A DNA stretch of 64,000 bases from Dehalococcoidia bacterium. Its GTDB lineage: Bacteria; Chloroflexota; Dehalococcoidia; Bin125. Where the stretch lies: positions 124,001 to 188,000 of the forward strand of contig JAJDXE010000013.1 of assembly GCA_022825265.1 (NCBI GenBank). The letters are read 5' to 3'. Positions 14,518-22,295 of this stretch are shown here, one piece after another. The position numbers were made by a program, and so were the translations under genes. How positions within the stretch are numbered: the stretch's first letter is position 1; each line of letters opens with the position of its first letter. The notes under the pieces are model-generated. The model was given only the letters and a program-made list of their open reading frames with translations, was not told the DNA's origin and did not search any database.

Positions 14518-15750
14518 CTAGTTCCGACCCGTCGAAAACCCCGGACCACGACCCTTCTCCCAGACTTTCCGCCGTGCCAGATCCTCGTTCAGATCCACGC
14601 CCCAGCCTGGCTTCGTCGGAAGCTCGAGGTGACCGTCCAGGATCTCAATCGGCCCGCCGGTCAGATCGTCCTTCCAGGGCACGTCGTCGATGTCGATTTC
14701 CATGATCCGGACATTCGGCACCGTCGCGCAGAGATGCACGGCATGCATCGAGGCCAGGTGCGAGTAATAGTTGTGCGGCGCAACGTTCAGCTCATAACTC
14801 TCGGCCAGCAGCGCCACATCTCTGGATCGCGAGAAGCCCTGCCAGCAGATGTCGATCATCACGTTGTCCATCGAGCGATGCTGGAAGAAGGGCAGGTAAT
14901 CGCGCACCGTGTACAGATTCTCCCCCGACGTAATCGGCACCGTCGTCTGCCGCCGCACGTCGGCCAACGCCTCGGCGTCGTACATGTCGATCTCGACCCA
15001 CATCATCTCCAGGTCCTCCAGCGTCTGACACATCTGCAGTGCGGCGAGAGGCCTGAAGTTGAAGTTGATGTCGAGCGCAATCTGCACGTCTGGCCCCGCG
15101 CCGGCTTTGAGTGCGCCAATGTATTCCGGTGCGTAGCGGAGCAACTCGGGAGTCACGTTGCTGTCGATCTCCTCGACATCCCGCTGCATCCCCAAGGTGG
15201 TGGCCGAGTCGCCGGGGAATGTGATGTTGGTCTTGAGCGCGTGAAAGCCCTTGTTCCGTACCTCTTCGCCCAGCGCCGTGACATCCTCCAACGTCCGCAC
15301 TGGCGGCGCTCCGACAACCCAATCATCGCCGTTGTGCCAGAGAATGTTGTCAAACTGCCGAGCCCGCGTACTGACGCAGTGCGACCAGTAAATCAACTGA
15401 CGCTCCCTCGTCGGACCGCCAAACAACGAATACACCGGAACTCCCAGCGCCTTCCCCTTGATATCCCACAGGGCTAGCTCAATCCCAGCAATCGCCTTCG
15501 CCACCACCCCGCCCGGAGACTGCCGAGCTAGCCGGTACATATCCCAGTAGCGAGCCTCGACAGCGAGCGGATCGCCTCCGAGCAGAACCGGCTCCATGTC
15601 GGCGATCGTCCCCACGATCCCGTACGGAGTGCGCCCGTCCGAGATCTCGCCGTAGCCGGTGATGCCGTCTGAGGTGCGCACGGCGACGAACTGCCACGGA
15701 CGCCAGCCCGCATCGACGACAAACGTCTCAATCTCAGTGATCTTTGTCAT
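14518..15750 (-). CDS. Enolase-superfamily enzyme (second tandem twin), 410 aa
   Basis: Paralogue of 13258-14490 with the same 410-residue length. It keeps the metal ligands (Asp in IALDINFN, Glu in MMWVEIDMYD, Glu in ITSGENLYT), the KTN in place of K-x-K and the late His in APHNYYSHLA. The main differences are in a mid-protein loop (about residues 120-190: WHNGDDWVVGAPPVRTLEDV and TTLGMQRDVEEIDSNV against the other copy), a region that often shapes the active site, so substrates may differ. The ATG at 15750 follows GGAGG; a further 26 in-frame codons upstream have no such support. Confidence 0.85.
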   Translation of the reverse strand: MTKITEIETFVVDAGWRPWQFVAVRTSDGITGYGEISDGRTPYGIVGTIADMEPVLLGGDPLAVEARYWDMYRLARQSPGGVVAKAIAGIELALWDIKGKALGVPVYSLFGGPTRERQLIYWSHCVSTRARQFDNILWHNGDDWVVGAPPVRTLEDVTALGEEVRNKGFHALKTNITFPGDSATTLGMQRDVEEIDSNVTPELLRYAPEYIGALKAGAGPDVQIALDINFNFRPLAALQMCQTLEDLEMMWVEIDMYDAEALADVRRQTTVPITSGENLYTVRDYLPFFQHRSMDNVMIDICWQGFSRSRDVALLAESYELNVAPHNYYSHLASMHAVHLCATVPNVRIMEIDIDDVPWKDDLTGGPIEILDGHLELPTKPGWGVDLNEDLARRKVWEKGRGPGFSTGRN

Positions 15751-15881
15751 TGGTCGGCCTCCGTTTCGGTGGCGGCTCCACGACCACCCACGCTCCTGCG
15801 AAGGGCCGCGCAAGCCGCTGATCGTCACGCGCGAGTCTAAACTCGCGCTAGAACTAGCAGCCCGGCCACGAGGAGATTCCC

Positions 15882-17279
15882 ATGACTAATGCGCTCTGGA
15901 AACGTACCGCTGTCGAGCTGGCCGGGCTGATTCGCGACCGTGAGGTCTCCAGCCGCGAGGTAGTCGAGGCACACCTCGACCGCATCGCCGAGGTCAACGG
16001 CGAAGTCAACGCGGTCACACTCGTGCTCGAAGAAACGGCATTGGCCGCCGCCGACGCCGCCGACCGCAGCGAGAGTTCGGGTCCGTTGCACGGCGTCCCA
16101 TTCACGATCAAGGAGAACCTCGACTGCGTCGGCTCGCCGACCACGCAGGGCATTCCCGCCCTCGCCGAGGCAATGCCACCGAGCGACGCGCCCGTCGTCG
16201 AACGGATGAAGCGCGCCGGCGCGATCCCCCTCGCGCGCACGAACCTCCCTGAACTTGGCGGTCGTCTCGACACTGATAATCCGCTCCGCGGCCGCACCTT
16301 CAATCCCTGGAATCCCGCTCTGACTCCCGGCGGCTCGAGCGGTGGCGAGGCCGCGGCGCTCGCCACCGGTATGTCGCCGATCGGCCTCGGCAACGACATC
16401 CTCGGCTCGCTCCGCAACCCGGCCTACTGCTGCGGCATCACCTCACTCAAGCCCTCGGCGGGGCGCATCCCTTGCGTGCTCTCGATGGGCGTCGACGCCG
16501 GGATGGCCGTCCAGGCGATGCTGGTCGAAGGACCGATGGCGCGCTCCGTCGCCGACTTGCGGATTGGCCTCTCGGTGCTCGCCGGCCGCGACATTCGCGA
16601 TCCGCGCTCCGTTGACGCCCCGCTCGAAGGTCCCCAACCGGCCGTGAGACAGGCGGCGCTGGTCACAGAGATCCCCGGTTTCGATCTCCCTGCCGTGACG
16701 GTCGCCGAGATCCGCCGTGCGGGAGAAGTGCTCGCCGCCGCTGGCTGGAGCGTAGAGGAGGTCCAGCCGCCCGAGTTGGATCGGGTCAATGAGATCTGGT
16801 CCTACGTCATGGTCGCTGACATGGACGAGCAGGCACTCCAGGAGCAGGAAGCGATCGTCACACCGCAGCTCGCTGCCCTCCATCGACAGATCGGTGAGCG
16901 CCTCGCATCCGCTCCGCTGCCCAACTCCGTCGTGCACGCCGAGCGTTCCCGATTGAGCCGCGTCTGGTCCGACTTCTTCGGCGCCTACCCGGTCGCCATT
17001 GGGCCCACCTGGACGTGTCTGCCGTGGCCGATCGACTCGGATCTGGATCCCGAAACCGGCATTGACACGACCCTTGGTACCGCGCACTTCATCAGCCCGG
17101 CCAACGTGCTAGGCCTGCCTGCCGTCGCGCTGGCCACCGGCGTCGCCGACGGTCTCCCAACCGGTGTGCAGATCTACGCCGACCGCTGGCGTGAAGACCT
17201 CTGCCTCGCCGCCGCCGAACAGATTGAAGCCCAGAGTCCAATGCCAACCCCGATCGACCCCGTACCGCCGAGCAACTGA
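15882..17279 (+). CDS. Amidase signature family enzyme, 465 aa
   Basis: Ser-cisSer-Lys amidase. The catalytic lysine is in PFTIKENLDC (about residue 75), the signature TPGGSSGGEAAALATG carries the cis-serine (about 150), and the nucleophile serine lies in NDILGSLRNPAYCCG (about 175), where most family members have GGS in place of LGS. The family hydrolyses amides, including acylamides and aryl amides, in the cytosol. The C-terminal SPANVLGLPAVALATGVADGLPTGVQI is the usual end of the domain. GAGGAG precedes the ATG. It is divergent from the enolase twins, so regulation may be shared across 15751-15881. Confidence 0.9.
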   Translation: MTNALWKRTAVELAGLIRDREVSSREVVEAHLDRIAEVNGEVNAVTLVLEETALAAADAADRSESSGPLHGVPFTIKENLDCVGSPTTQGIPALAEAMPPSDAPVVERMKRAGAIPLARTNLPELGGRLDTDNPLRGRTFNPWNPALTPGGSSGGEAAALATGMSPIGLGNDILGSLRNPAYCCGITSLKPSAGRIPCVLSMGVDAGMAVQAMLVEGPMARSVADLRIGLSVLAGRDIRDPRSVDAPLEGPQPAVRQAALVTEIPGFDLPAVTVAEIRRAGEVLAAAGWSVEEVQPPELDRVNEIWSYVMVADMDEQALQEQEAIVTPQLAALHRQIGERLASAPLPNSVVHAERSRLSRVWSDFFGAYPVAIGPTWTCLPWPIDSDLDPETGIDTTLGTAHFISPANVLGLPAVALATGVADGLPTGVQIYADRWREDLCLAAAEQIEAQSPMPTPIDPVPPSN

Positions 17280-17314
17280 CGCACATCCAGGCACCACCGC
17301 CTCTACATCGACAA

Positions 17315-17355
17315 TCCCCTCTCCCTCTGGGGGAGGGTTAGGGTGAGGGTTCCCC
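17315..17355. repeat. Dispersed GC-rich palindromic repeat (CCTCTCCC type)
   Basis: A CCTCTCCCTCTGGGGGAGGG core followed by TTAGGGTGAGGG, between the amidase and the CoA transferase genes. The same pieces reappear at 47.7 kb in the other orientation with an extra hairpin inserted. Similar modules occur in intergenic DNA of many bacteria. It also extends into a short hairpin that could weaken read-through. Confidence 0.7.
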
Positions 17356-17398
17356 CACGCCATTCCGCCGTTGCTAGATTTGTTCCTGAGGCCGCCCC

Positions 17399-19852
17399 AT
17401 GACCGATCAACCAGAGTTCCTCGCCCCCTACCGAGTCCTCGACCTCACCACCGAGCGAGGACACTTCGCCGGACGCCTCCTCGCCGACCTCGGCGCCGAC
17501 GTCATCAAGATCGAACCGCCCGGCGGTGACCCCGCCCGCCGCCGAGGCCCATTCGTCGACGACATCCCCGGCCCCGAACGAAGCCTCCGCTGGCTCGCCT
17601 GGAACACCAACAAGCGCAGCGTCGCCATCGATCTCGCCGCCCCCGCAGGACGAAACCAGTTCCTTCAACTCGCCGCGTCGGCCGACATCGTCCTCGAGTC
17701 CTTTGCCCCCGGACACCTCGACGACCTCGGCCTCGGCTACGACGCCCTCTCCAACGCCAACCCCCGACTGATCCTCGTCTCCATCTCCCCCTTCGGCCAG
17801 ACCGGACCCTACCGCGACTACCAGGCCACCGACATCGTCTTTTGGGCCATGAGCGGCAACATGTCCATCACCGGCGAGGCCTCCGGACCGCCCGCGCACG
17901 TCAGCGACGACCACCAGTCCTTCCTCCACGCTGGCGGAGACGCCGCCATCGGCGCATTGATCGCCCTCACCCACCGACGCCAGACCGGACGCGGCCAGCA
18001 CGTCGATCTCTCCATCCAGGAGGCGACCTCCCGAGGCCTCTATCAAATCACCGGCAGCTGGGACATGACCGGCCGCAACCTGCCCCGCGAAGAACGCCCC
18101 AATGTCGGCGGAGCCGAGTTGCCCTGGACCTGGCGCTGCCGAGACGGCTACGTCATCTGGCTCTGCGCCGTCGGACCCGGCGCCAATCAGCGACTCAGCG
18201 GTCTCTTCGACTGGCTCGACGAAATCGGCGAAGGCCACGACCTGAAGTCGGTCGACTGGGAGAATCTGCCCCTCGATCAGATGACAGCGGAAGACTGGGA
18301 ATCGCTGGGCCGAATCTTCGCCGACCTCTTCATCAACCGAACCAAGCATGAACTGTACGAAGCGGCCACCCGCCACGGTTTCCTGCTCTACCCATCCGCA
18401 AACTCCGCCGACACGCTCGCCAACGAGCAGTTGAGATCCCGCGACTTCTGGCGCGACATCGACCATCCCCAGCTCGACCGCAGCATCCGCTTCCCCGGCC
18501 CGATCGCCGCCGGAGACCGCCAGGTGCCGCCCGAGACCCGTCCTGCCCCAACCATCGGACAACACAACAAGGAAGTACTCGTCAACCTTGGAAACAAGCC
18601 CGCACCGACAAACGGAGTCGGTTCGCCTCCGTCAAACGCCAAGCCCCTCGCCGGCATCAAGGTGGCCGACTTCGGCTGGTTCATGGTCGGACCCCAGACC
18701 ATCAAGCCCTTCTCCGACTTCGGCGCTGACGTCATCCGAGTCGAAAGTACCGCCCGTCTCGATGCGCTCCGCCTGGTTGGCCCATTCCAGGACGACGTCC
18801 CCGATCCCGAGCGCTCCGGCGAGTTTGCCCAGGTGCGCACCGGAGCCCGAGCGCTCAACGTCGACCTCAGCACCGAGGCAGGAATGACAATCGCCCGCCG
18901 GCTCGTCCAATGGGCCGACATCGTCTTCGACAACTTCTCCGCCGGCGCCATGAAGCGAATGGGCCTGGGCCACGAAGCCCTGCGCGAGCTGAACCCGGAC
19001 CTGATCGTCCTCAGCAGCAGTGGGCAGGGGCAGACCGGCCCGCACCGTCACGGAAAGGGCGGCGGCGGACACTACGCCGCCCTCGCCGGATTCAACGAAC
19101 TCACCGGCTGGCCCGACGGCGAGCCCGGATACCTCAGCGCCTACACGGACTTCATCGCGCCGCGCTTCAACATCCCTCTCCTGCTCGCCGCCCTCGATCA
19201 CCGCCGACGTACCGGCGAGGGCCGCTACTTCGACGTCTCACAGTTCGAGGCCGGAGTCCACTGGCTCACCCCCTCCATCCTCGATTACACCGTCAACAAC
19301 CGAGTCGCCAACCGGAACAGAAACCGCCAGCCCGACGCCGCCCCACACGGAGCATTCCGCTGCCAACCCGACCACAATGCCGACCGCTGGTGCGCCATCG
19401 CCGTCACCACCGACGACCAGTGGAAATCGCTCTGCCAGGCAATAGAAGCCCCCACCCTCGCCGACGATCCGCGATTCGCCACCCTCGAAAACCGCAAGAG
19501 CAACGAAGACGAACTCGATCAAATCGTCGAGCAATGGACCAGGAAGCGTGATCCCTACAAGGTGATGCACCACCTCCAGACCCACGGTGTTCCCGCCGGA
19601 GTCGTCCAGACCGGAGAAGAAATCCTCGAACGAGACCCCCAGCTCCAACACCGAAACTTCTACCAGCGCCTCGAACACCCCGCCCTCGGAACCTACCGAG
19701 CCCCACAGGCATCGTTCCGGCTGTCCGACGCGCCCTGCCAACTGCAACGAGCCCGTCTCCTCGGCGAGGACACCTACGAAATCCTCAACACCGTCCTCAA
19801 CTACAAAGAAAAGGAAATCGAAACCTTCGCCCTCGCCGGAGCCCTCCGCTAA
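17399..19852 (+). CDS. Double-length type III CoA transferase (CaiB/BaiF), 817 aa
   Basis: Two complete CaiB/BaiF domains in one chain. Domain 1 (about 1-390) opens with APYRVLDLTTERGHFAGRLLADLGADVIKIEPPGGD and has the active-site segment GRGQHVDLSIQEA. Domain 2 (about 415-800) opens with AGIKVADFGWFMVGPQTIKPFSDFGADVIRVES and has EGRYFDVSQFEAG. At the position of the catalytic aspartate of formyl-CoA transferase both domains have Glu, as in many family members. The enzymes move CoA between carboxylic acids. Standard members are about 400 residues and work as interlocked dimers, so a fused double may form an internal dimer. Neighbouring enolase-type and amidase genes suggest use on acid intermediates. 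Confidence 0.9.
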   Translation: MTDQPEFLAPYRVLDLTTERGHFAGRLLADLGADVIKIEPPGGDPARRRGPFVDDIPGPERSLRWLAWNTNKRSVAIDLAAPAGRNQFLQLAASADIVLESFAPGHLDDLGLGYDALSNANPRLILVSISPFGQTGPYRDYQATDIVFWAMSGNMSITGEASGPPAHVSDDHQSFLHAGGDAAIGALIALTHRRQTGRGQHVDLSIQEATSRGLYQITGSWDMTGRNLPREERPNVGGAELPWTWRCRDGYVIWLCAVGPGANQRLSGLFDWLDEIGEGHDLKSVDWENLPLDQMTAEDWESLGRIFADLFINRTKHELYEAATRHGFLLYPSANSADTLANEQLRSRDFWRDIDHPQLDRSIRFPGPIAAGDRQVPPETRPAPTIGQHNKEVLVNLGNKPAPTNGVGSPPSNAKPLAGIKVADFGWFMVGPQTIKPFSDFGADVIRVESTARLDALRLVGPFQDDVPDPERSGEFAQVRTGARALNVDLSTEAGMTIARRLVQWADIVFDNFSAGAMKRMGLGHEALRELNPDLIVLSSSGQGQTGPHRHGKGGGGHYAALAGFNELTGWPDGEPGYLSAYTDFIAPRFNIPLLLAALDHRRRTGEGRYFDVSQFEAGVHWLTPSILDYTVNNRVANRNRNRQPDAAPHGAFRCQPDHNADRWCAIAVTTDDQWKSLCQAIEAPTLADDPRFATLENRKSNEDELDQIVEQWTRKRDPYKVMHHLQTHGVPAGVVQTGEEILERDPQLQHRNFYQRLEHPALGTYRAPQASFRLSDAPCQLQRARLLGEDTYEILNTVLNYKEKEIETFALAGALR

Positions 19853-19854
19853 TC

Positions 19855-19967
19855 TCCCCCGTCCCCGCCCCCGAGCGGGGACCCGCCCTCTTCCGGCCCC
19901 CTCTCCCCGTCCCCGTCCCCGAGGCTCCCCCTGGCTTGAACAGGGGCGGGGACCCGTCCCTCCCACC
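19855..19967. repeat. Intergenic cluster of GC-rich palindromic modules
   Basis: The 173 bases between the CoA transferase and the HTH gene hold several C-run/G-run palindromes, including CCCCG/CGGGG around 19870 and CCCCTG/CAGGGG around 19931-19949 (loop GCTTGAA). The pieces resemble those at 5.7, 17.3 and 47.7 kb. Nothing here looks like a gene. Confidence 0.65.
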
Positions 19968-20025
19968 TCAGCCACCCCCGACACACTCACCACCTCCAAC
20001 ACCCGCTACCCTGCAAAGAACACAT

Positions 20026-20928
20026 ATGCCAAACAGAAAGACGACACACATGACGCCCAGACTCCGAGCTCACGCACTCCAGGCCCACAGCCTCCACTGC
20101 CAGGGACTCACCTACCGACAGATCGGCGAGCGCATGAAGCGCTCCCCTTCGACCGTCGCCGGCTACATCAAGGCCTTCAACACCCACCGCGACGAGATCA
20201 TCCAATCGCTCGCCGCCGACCAGCTCGCCCACTCGCTGGCCGGGCTCAACAGCGAAGACTCCGACCTACACCAGCAGCACATCGACACCGCCCGAGAACT
20301 CCGGCTCCAGACCGACACCCTCGACCGCATCGCCGACCGTCAGCAACGCCGCCACCGAAGAATCCAGGAAGAGGAGATCGCGGATACCGTCCGAGACATC
20401 AAGGCCACCGAAGAACTCGCCGAAGTCCTGATCAAAAACGACCTCTGGGAAGACACTACCCGCCTGGACCACTTCATCCAAACCGGAGAAATCCCCACCG
20501 ACGCCCCGAATCCCACTTCCGACGCCTCGAATCCCACTTCCGATGCCCCGCGCTCCGACGCGGGGCCCAGAGCAACCAACCTCGCCGACACCTTCGCGTC
20601 CCTCTCAGCTCCTAATTCTCCGACGAAACCCGATCAACACCCCAACAACCCCAAACCACCCCCCCGGAAGTCCGAACAAACCCGAACAAATCCGATCGAA
20701 CCCGAACAGGATCCAGCCCGATCTCCAGCAAAACAGGCCAAATCCGACTCCAGGAGCGAAAAACCGGAGGAACAACCCCGCCAACAGCCCGAACGGCGCA
20801 TCGGACCCAAATTCCCAATCAGCTACCACAACCCCACCGGCTACGTCCCCCGACGCAATGAGGAAATCCCCCTCGTCCGAGAACTCTTCGGACGCCCATT
20901 GAGCAAACGACCATTCCCCAGGGATTGA
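20026..20928 (+). CDS. HTH DNA-binding protein with disordered tail, 300 aa (paralogue of 55607-56503)
   Basis: The N-terminal 50 residues contain a clear helix-turn-helix, GLTYRQIGERMKRSPSTVAGYIKAF (about 27-51), of the kind seen in resolvases, small terminases and sigma region 4. A charged helical part follows (to about 150), then a proline- and asparagine-rich tail with short repeats (NPTSDAS/NPTSDAP at about 163-176). The end (PISYHNPTGYVPRRNEEIPLV) looks ordered. The paralogue at 55607 has nearly the same length, the identical SPSTVAGY segment and LAADQ two helices later. Function is unknown: a regulator or nucleoid-type factor is possible. The ATG at 20026 aligns with the paralogue start; 20050 is an alternative. 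A CCCCGCG/CGCGGGG palindrome lies inside the tail (20546-20565). Confidence 0.75.
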   Translation: MPNRKTTHMTPRLRAHALQAHSLHCQGLTYRQIGERMKRSPSTVAGYIKAFNTHRDEIIQSLAADQLAHSLAGLNSEDSDLHQQHIDTARELRLQTDTLDRIADRQQRRHRRIQEEEIADTVRDIKATEELAEVLIKNDLWEDTTRLDHFIQTGEIPTDAPNPTSDASNPTSDAPRSDAGPRATNLADTFASLSAPNSPTKPDQHPNNPKPPPRKSEQTRTNPIEPEQDPARSPAKQAKSDSRSEKPEEQPRQQPERRIGPKFPISYHNPTGYVPRRNEEIPLVRELFGRPLSKRPFPRD

Positions 20929-20967
20929 CCCCAACCCGTCCCGGTTGGCGTTGACCCTCAGTTGTTA

Positions 20968-20996
20968 GCCTCCCGGCAAATCCACTTGCCGGAGGC
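20968..20996 (+). promoter_or_regulatory. Leader hairpin covering the Shine-Dalgarno sequence
   Basis: GCCTCC (20968-20973), bulged C, GGCAA (20975-20979), loop, TTGCC (20986-20990), GGAGGC (20991-20996). The 3-prime arm contains the GGAGG ribosome site of the dehydratase gene starting at 21003, so the 11-bp stem would hide it. This suggests translational control, for instance by ligand, temperature or a protein; the sequence does not match a riboswitch I recognise. Confidence 0.6.
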
Positions 20997-21002
20997 TGCA
21001 GC

Positions 21003-22175
21003 ATGAAGATCACCAACATCAGCGCCATCCCCGCATCGCCGGGCACCACCGCCCACCCGATGTTCAACTTCCCGCCCTGGAACTACGTCTTCGTCAAGGT
21101 CGAGACCGACGAAGGCATCACCGGCTGGGGCGACGCCACCTGCGGACCCACGGCCGTCGCCTCCCTCGTCGAGGAATACGGCGGCATGATCGTCGGCGAG
21201 GACCCCTTCCGCATCGAAGAGCTCTGGCAAACCATCCATCACCGCTACTTCACCCGCGGCGGACCCATCCAGAACAGCGCCCAGGCCGGCATCGAGATGG
21301 CCCTCTACGACATCAAGGGCAAGGCCCTCGGCGTCCCCGTCTACGAGCTCCTCGGCGGCAAGATGCGAGACAGGATCTGGACCTACGGACGCTGGGACGG
21401 CCCCTCACCCGAGTCCGCCGCCGAGTTCGCGCTCAGCCAGCTCGAGCTCGGCTTCACCGCCCTCAAGGGCGACCCCTTCGACCACCGCGGCCTCTTCATC
21501 AGCTACGAGGCCGAGAAGAAAGCCATCGACACCCTTGCCGCCGTGCGCGACGCGGTCGGTTTTGAGGTCGAACTGCTCGTCGAAGTCCACGGCCGCCTGA
21601 CGCCCGCCGAAGCCATCCGCATCGGCAACGCGATCGAGCAGTACCGGCCCTTCGTCTACGAGGAGCCCGTCCCTTTCGAGAACATCGACGCCATGGAACA
21701 GGTCGCCCGAGGCACCAACATCCCCATCGCCACCGGCGAGCGCATCTACAGCCCGTTCACCTACTTCGACCTCCTCCAGCGCCAGATCGTCGCCATGATC
21801 CAACCGGACATGATCCAGACCGGCGGCATCGGCCAGATGAAGCGCATCGCCGCCCTTGCCGAGGCCCAGTACGTCGGCATGCAACCCCACGCCATCCACG
21901 GACCAATGGAAGTCCTCGCCGCCCTCCACGTCGACGCCTCGATCCCCAACTTCAAGATCCACGAAGGCGGCATGAGAGGCTGGTTCCAGGACGCCTGCAT
22001 CGGAGAGCTCCCGGCTCACAGGGACGGCTTCTACGACGTGCCCGAAGCCCCAGGCCTGGGCGCCGCCATCGACGAAGACTGGCTCGCCGCCCATCCACCT
22101 CACCCCGAGCCCGGCTGGGCGCCAATGCTGGGAACCATGCCCTCCAAGCAGTTCAGCAAAGTCGCCTCACCCTGA
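21003..22175 (+). CDS. Enolase-superfamily acid-sugar dehydratase, galactonate-dehydratase-like, 390 aa
   Basis: Similar in layout to DgoD-type dehydratases, which remove water from an acid sugar to give a 2-keto-3-deoxy product. The capping domain includes KITNISAIPASPGTTAHPMFNFPPWNYVFVKVETDEGITGWGD. The barrel shows LLVEVHGRLTPAEAIRIG (first metal ligand and nearby His), YEEPVPFENIDAM (second) and IATGERIYSPF (third), then MIQPDMIQTGGIGQMKRIAALAE and the late His in MQPHAIHGPM. Ligands are complete, so activity is expected. It is the fourth enolase-superfamily gene in the window. Translation may be controlled by the hairpin over its ribosome site. It sits 120 bases upstream of ABC cassette B. 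Confidence 0.88.
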   Translation: MKITNISAIPASPGTTAHPMFNFPPWNYVFVKVETDEGITGWGDATCGPTAVASLVEEYGGMIVGEDPFRIEELWQTIHHRYFTRGGPIQNSAQAGIEMALYDIKGKALGVPVYELLGGKMRDRIWTYGRWDGPSPESAAEFALSQLELGFTALKGDPFDHRGLFISYEAEKKAIDTLAAVRDAVGFEVELLVEVHGRLTPAEAIRIGNAIEQYRPFVYEEPVPFENIDAMEQVARGTNIPIATGERIYSPFTYFDLLQRQIVAMIQPDMIQTGGIGQMKRIAALAEAQYVGMQPHAIHGPMEVLAALHVDASIPNFKIHEGGMRGWFQDACIGELPAHRDGFYDVPEAPGLGAAIDEDWLAAHPPHPEPGWAPMLGTMPSKQFSKVASP

Positions 22176-22209
22176 TCAAGCGAAGCGAGAGGCAATGCCG
22201 GCAGCCCGG

Positions 22210-22238
22210 TTGCAGGCCTGAATTCAGATCGCCATACT
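22210..22238 (+). promoter_or_regulatory. Conserved promoter of first cassette B binding protein
   Basis: -35 TTGCAG (22210-22215), 17-base spacer, -10 CATACT (22233-22238). The -10 is identical to four of the other five promoters of this class in the window, and the spacer length is identical in all six. Confidence 0.8.
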
Positions 22239-22295
22239 GCCCCAGAACGCGACCGCCTGCGCATCAGGTGCGCGGCTAAGACGGAAGGGCCAACC

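Noticed and set aside
13753..15477. 574-codon + strand frame across the enolase twins
   Set aside because: It shadows both duplicated genes and is itself a tandem repeat only because they are duplicates; no protein family is recognisable.
22176..22295. Promoter-like boxes considered for genes other than binding proteins
   Set aside because: I looked for TTGCAR-N17-CATACT before several enzyme genes and found no convincing match; only the six binding-protein copies are reported.
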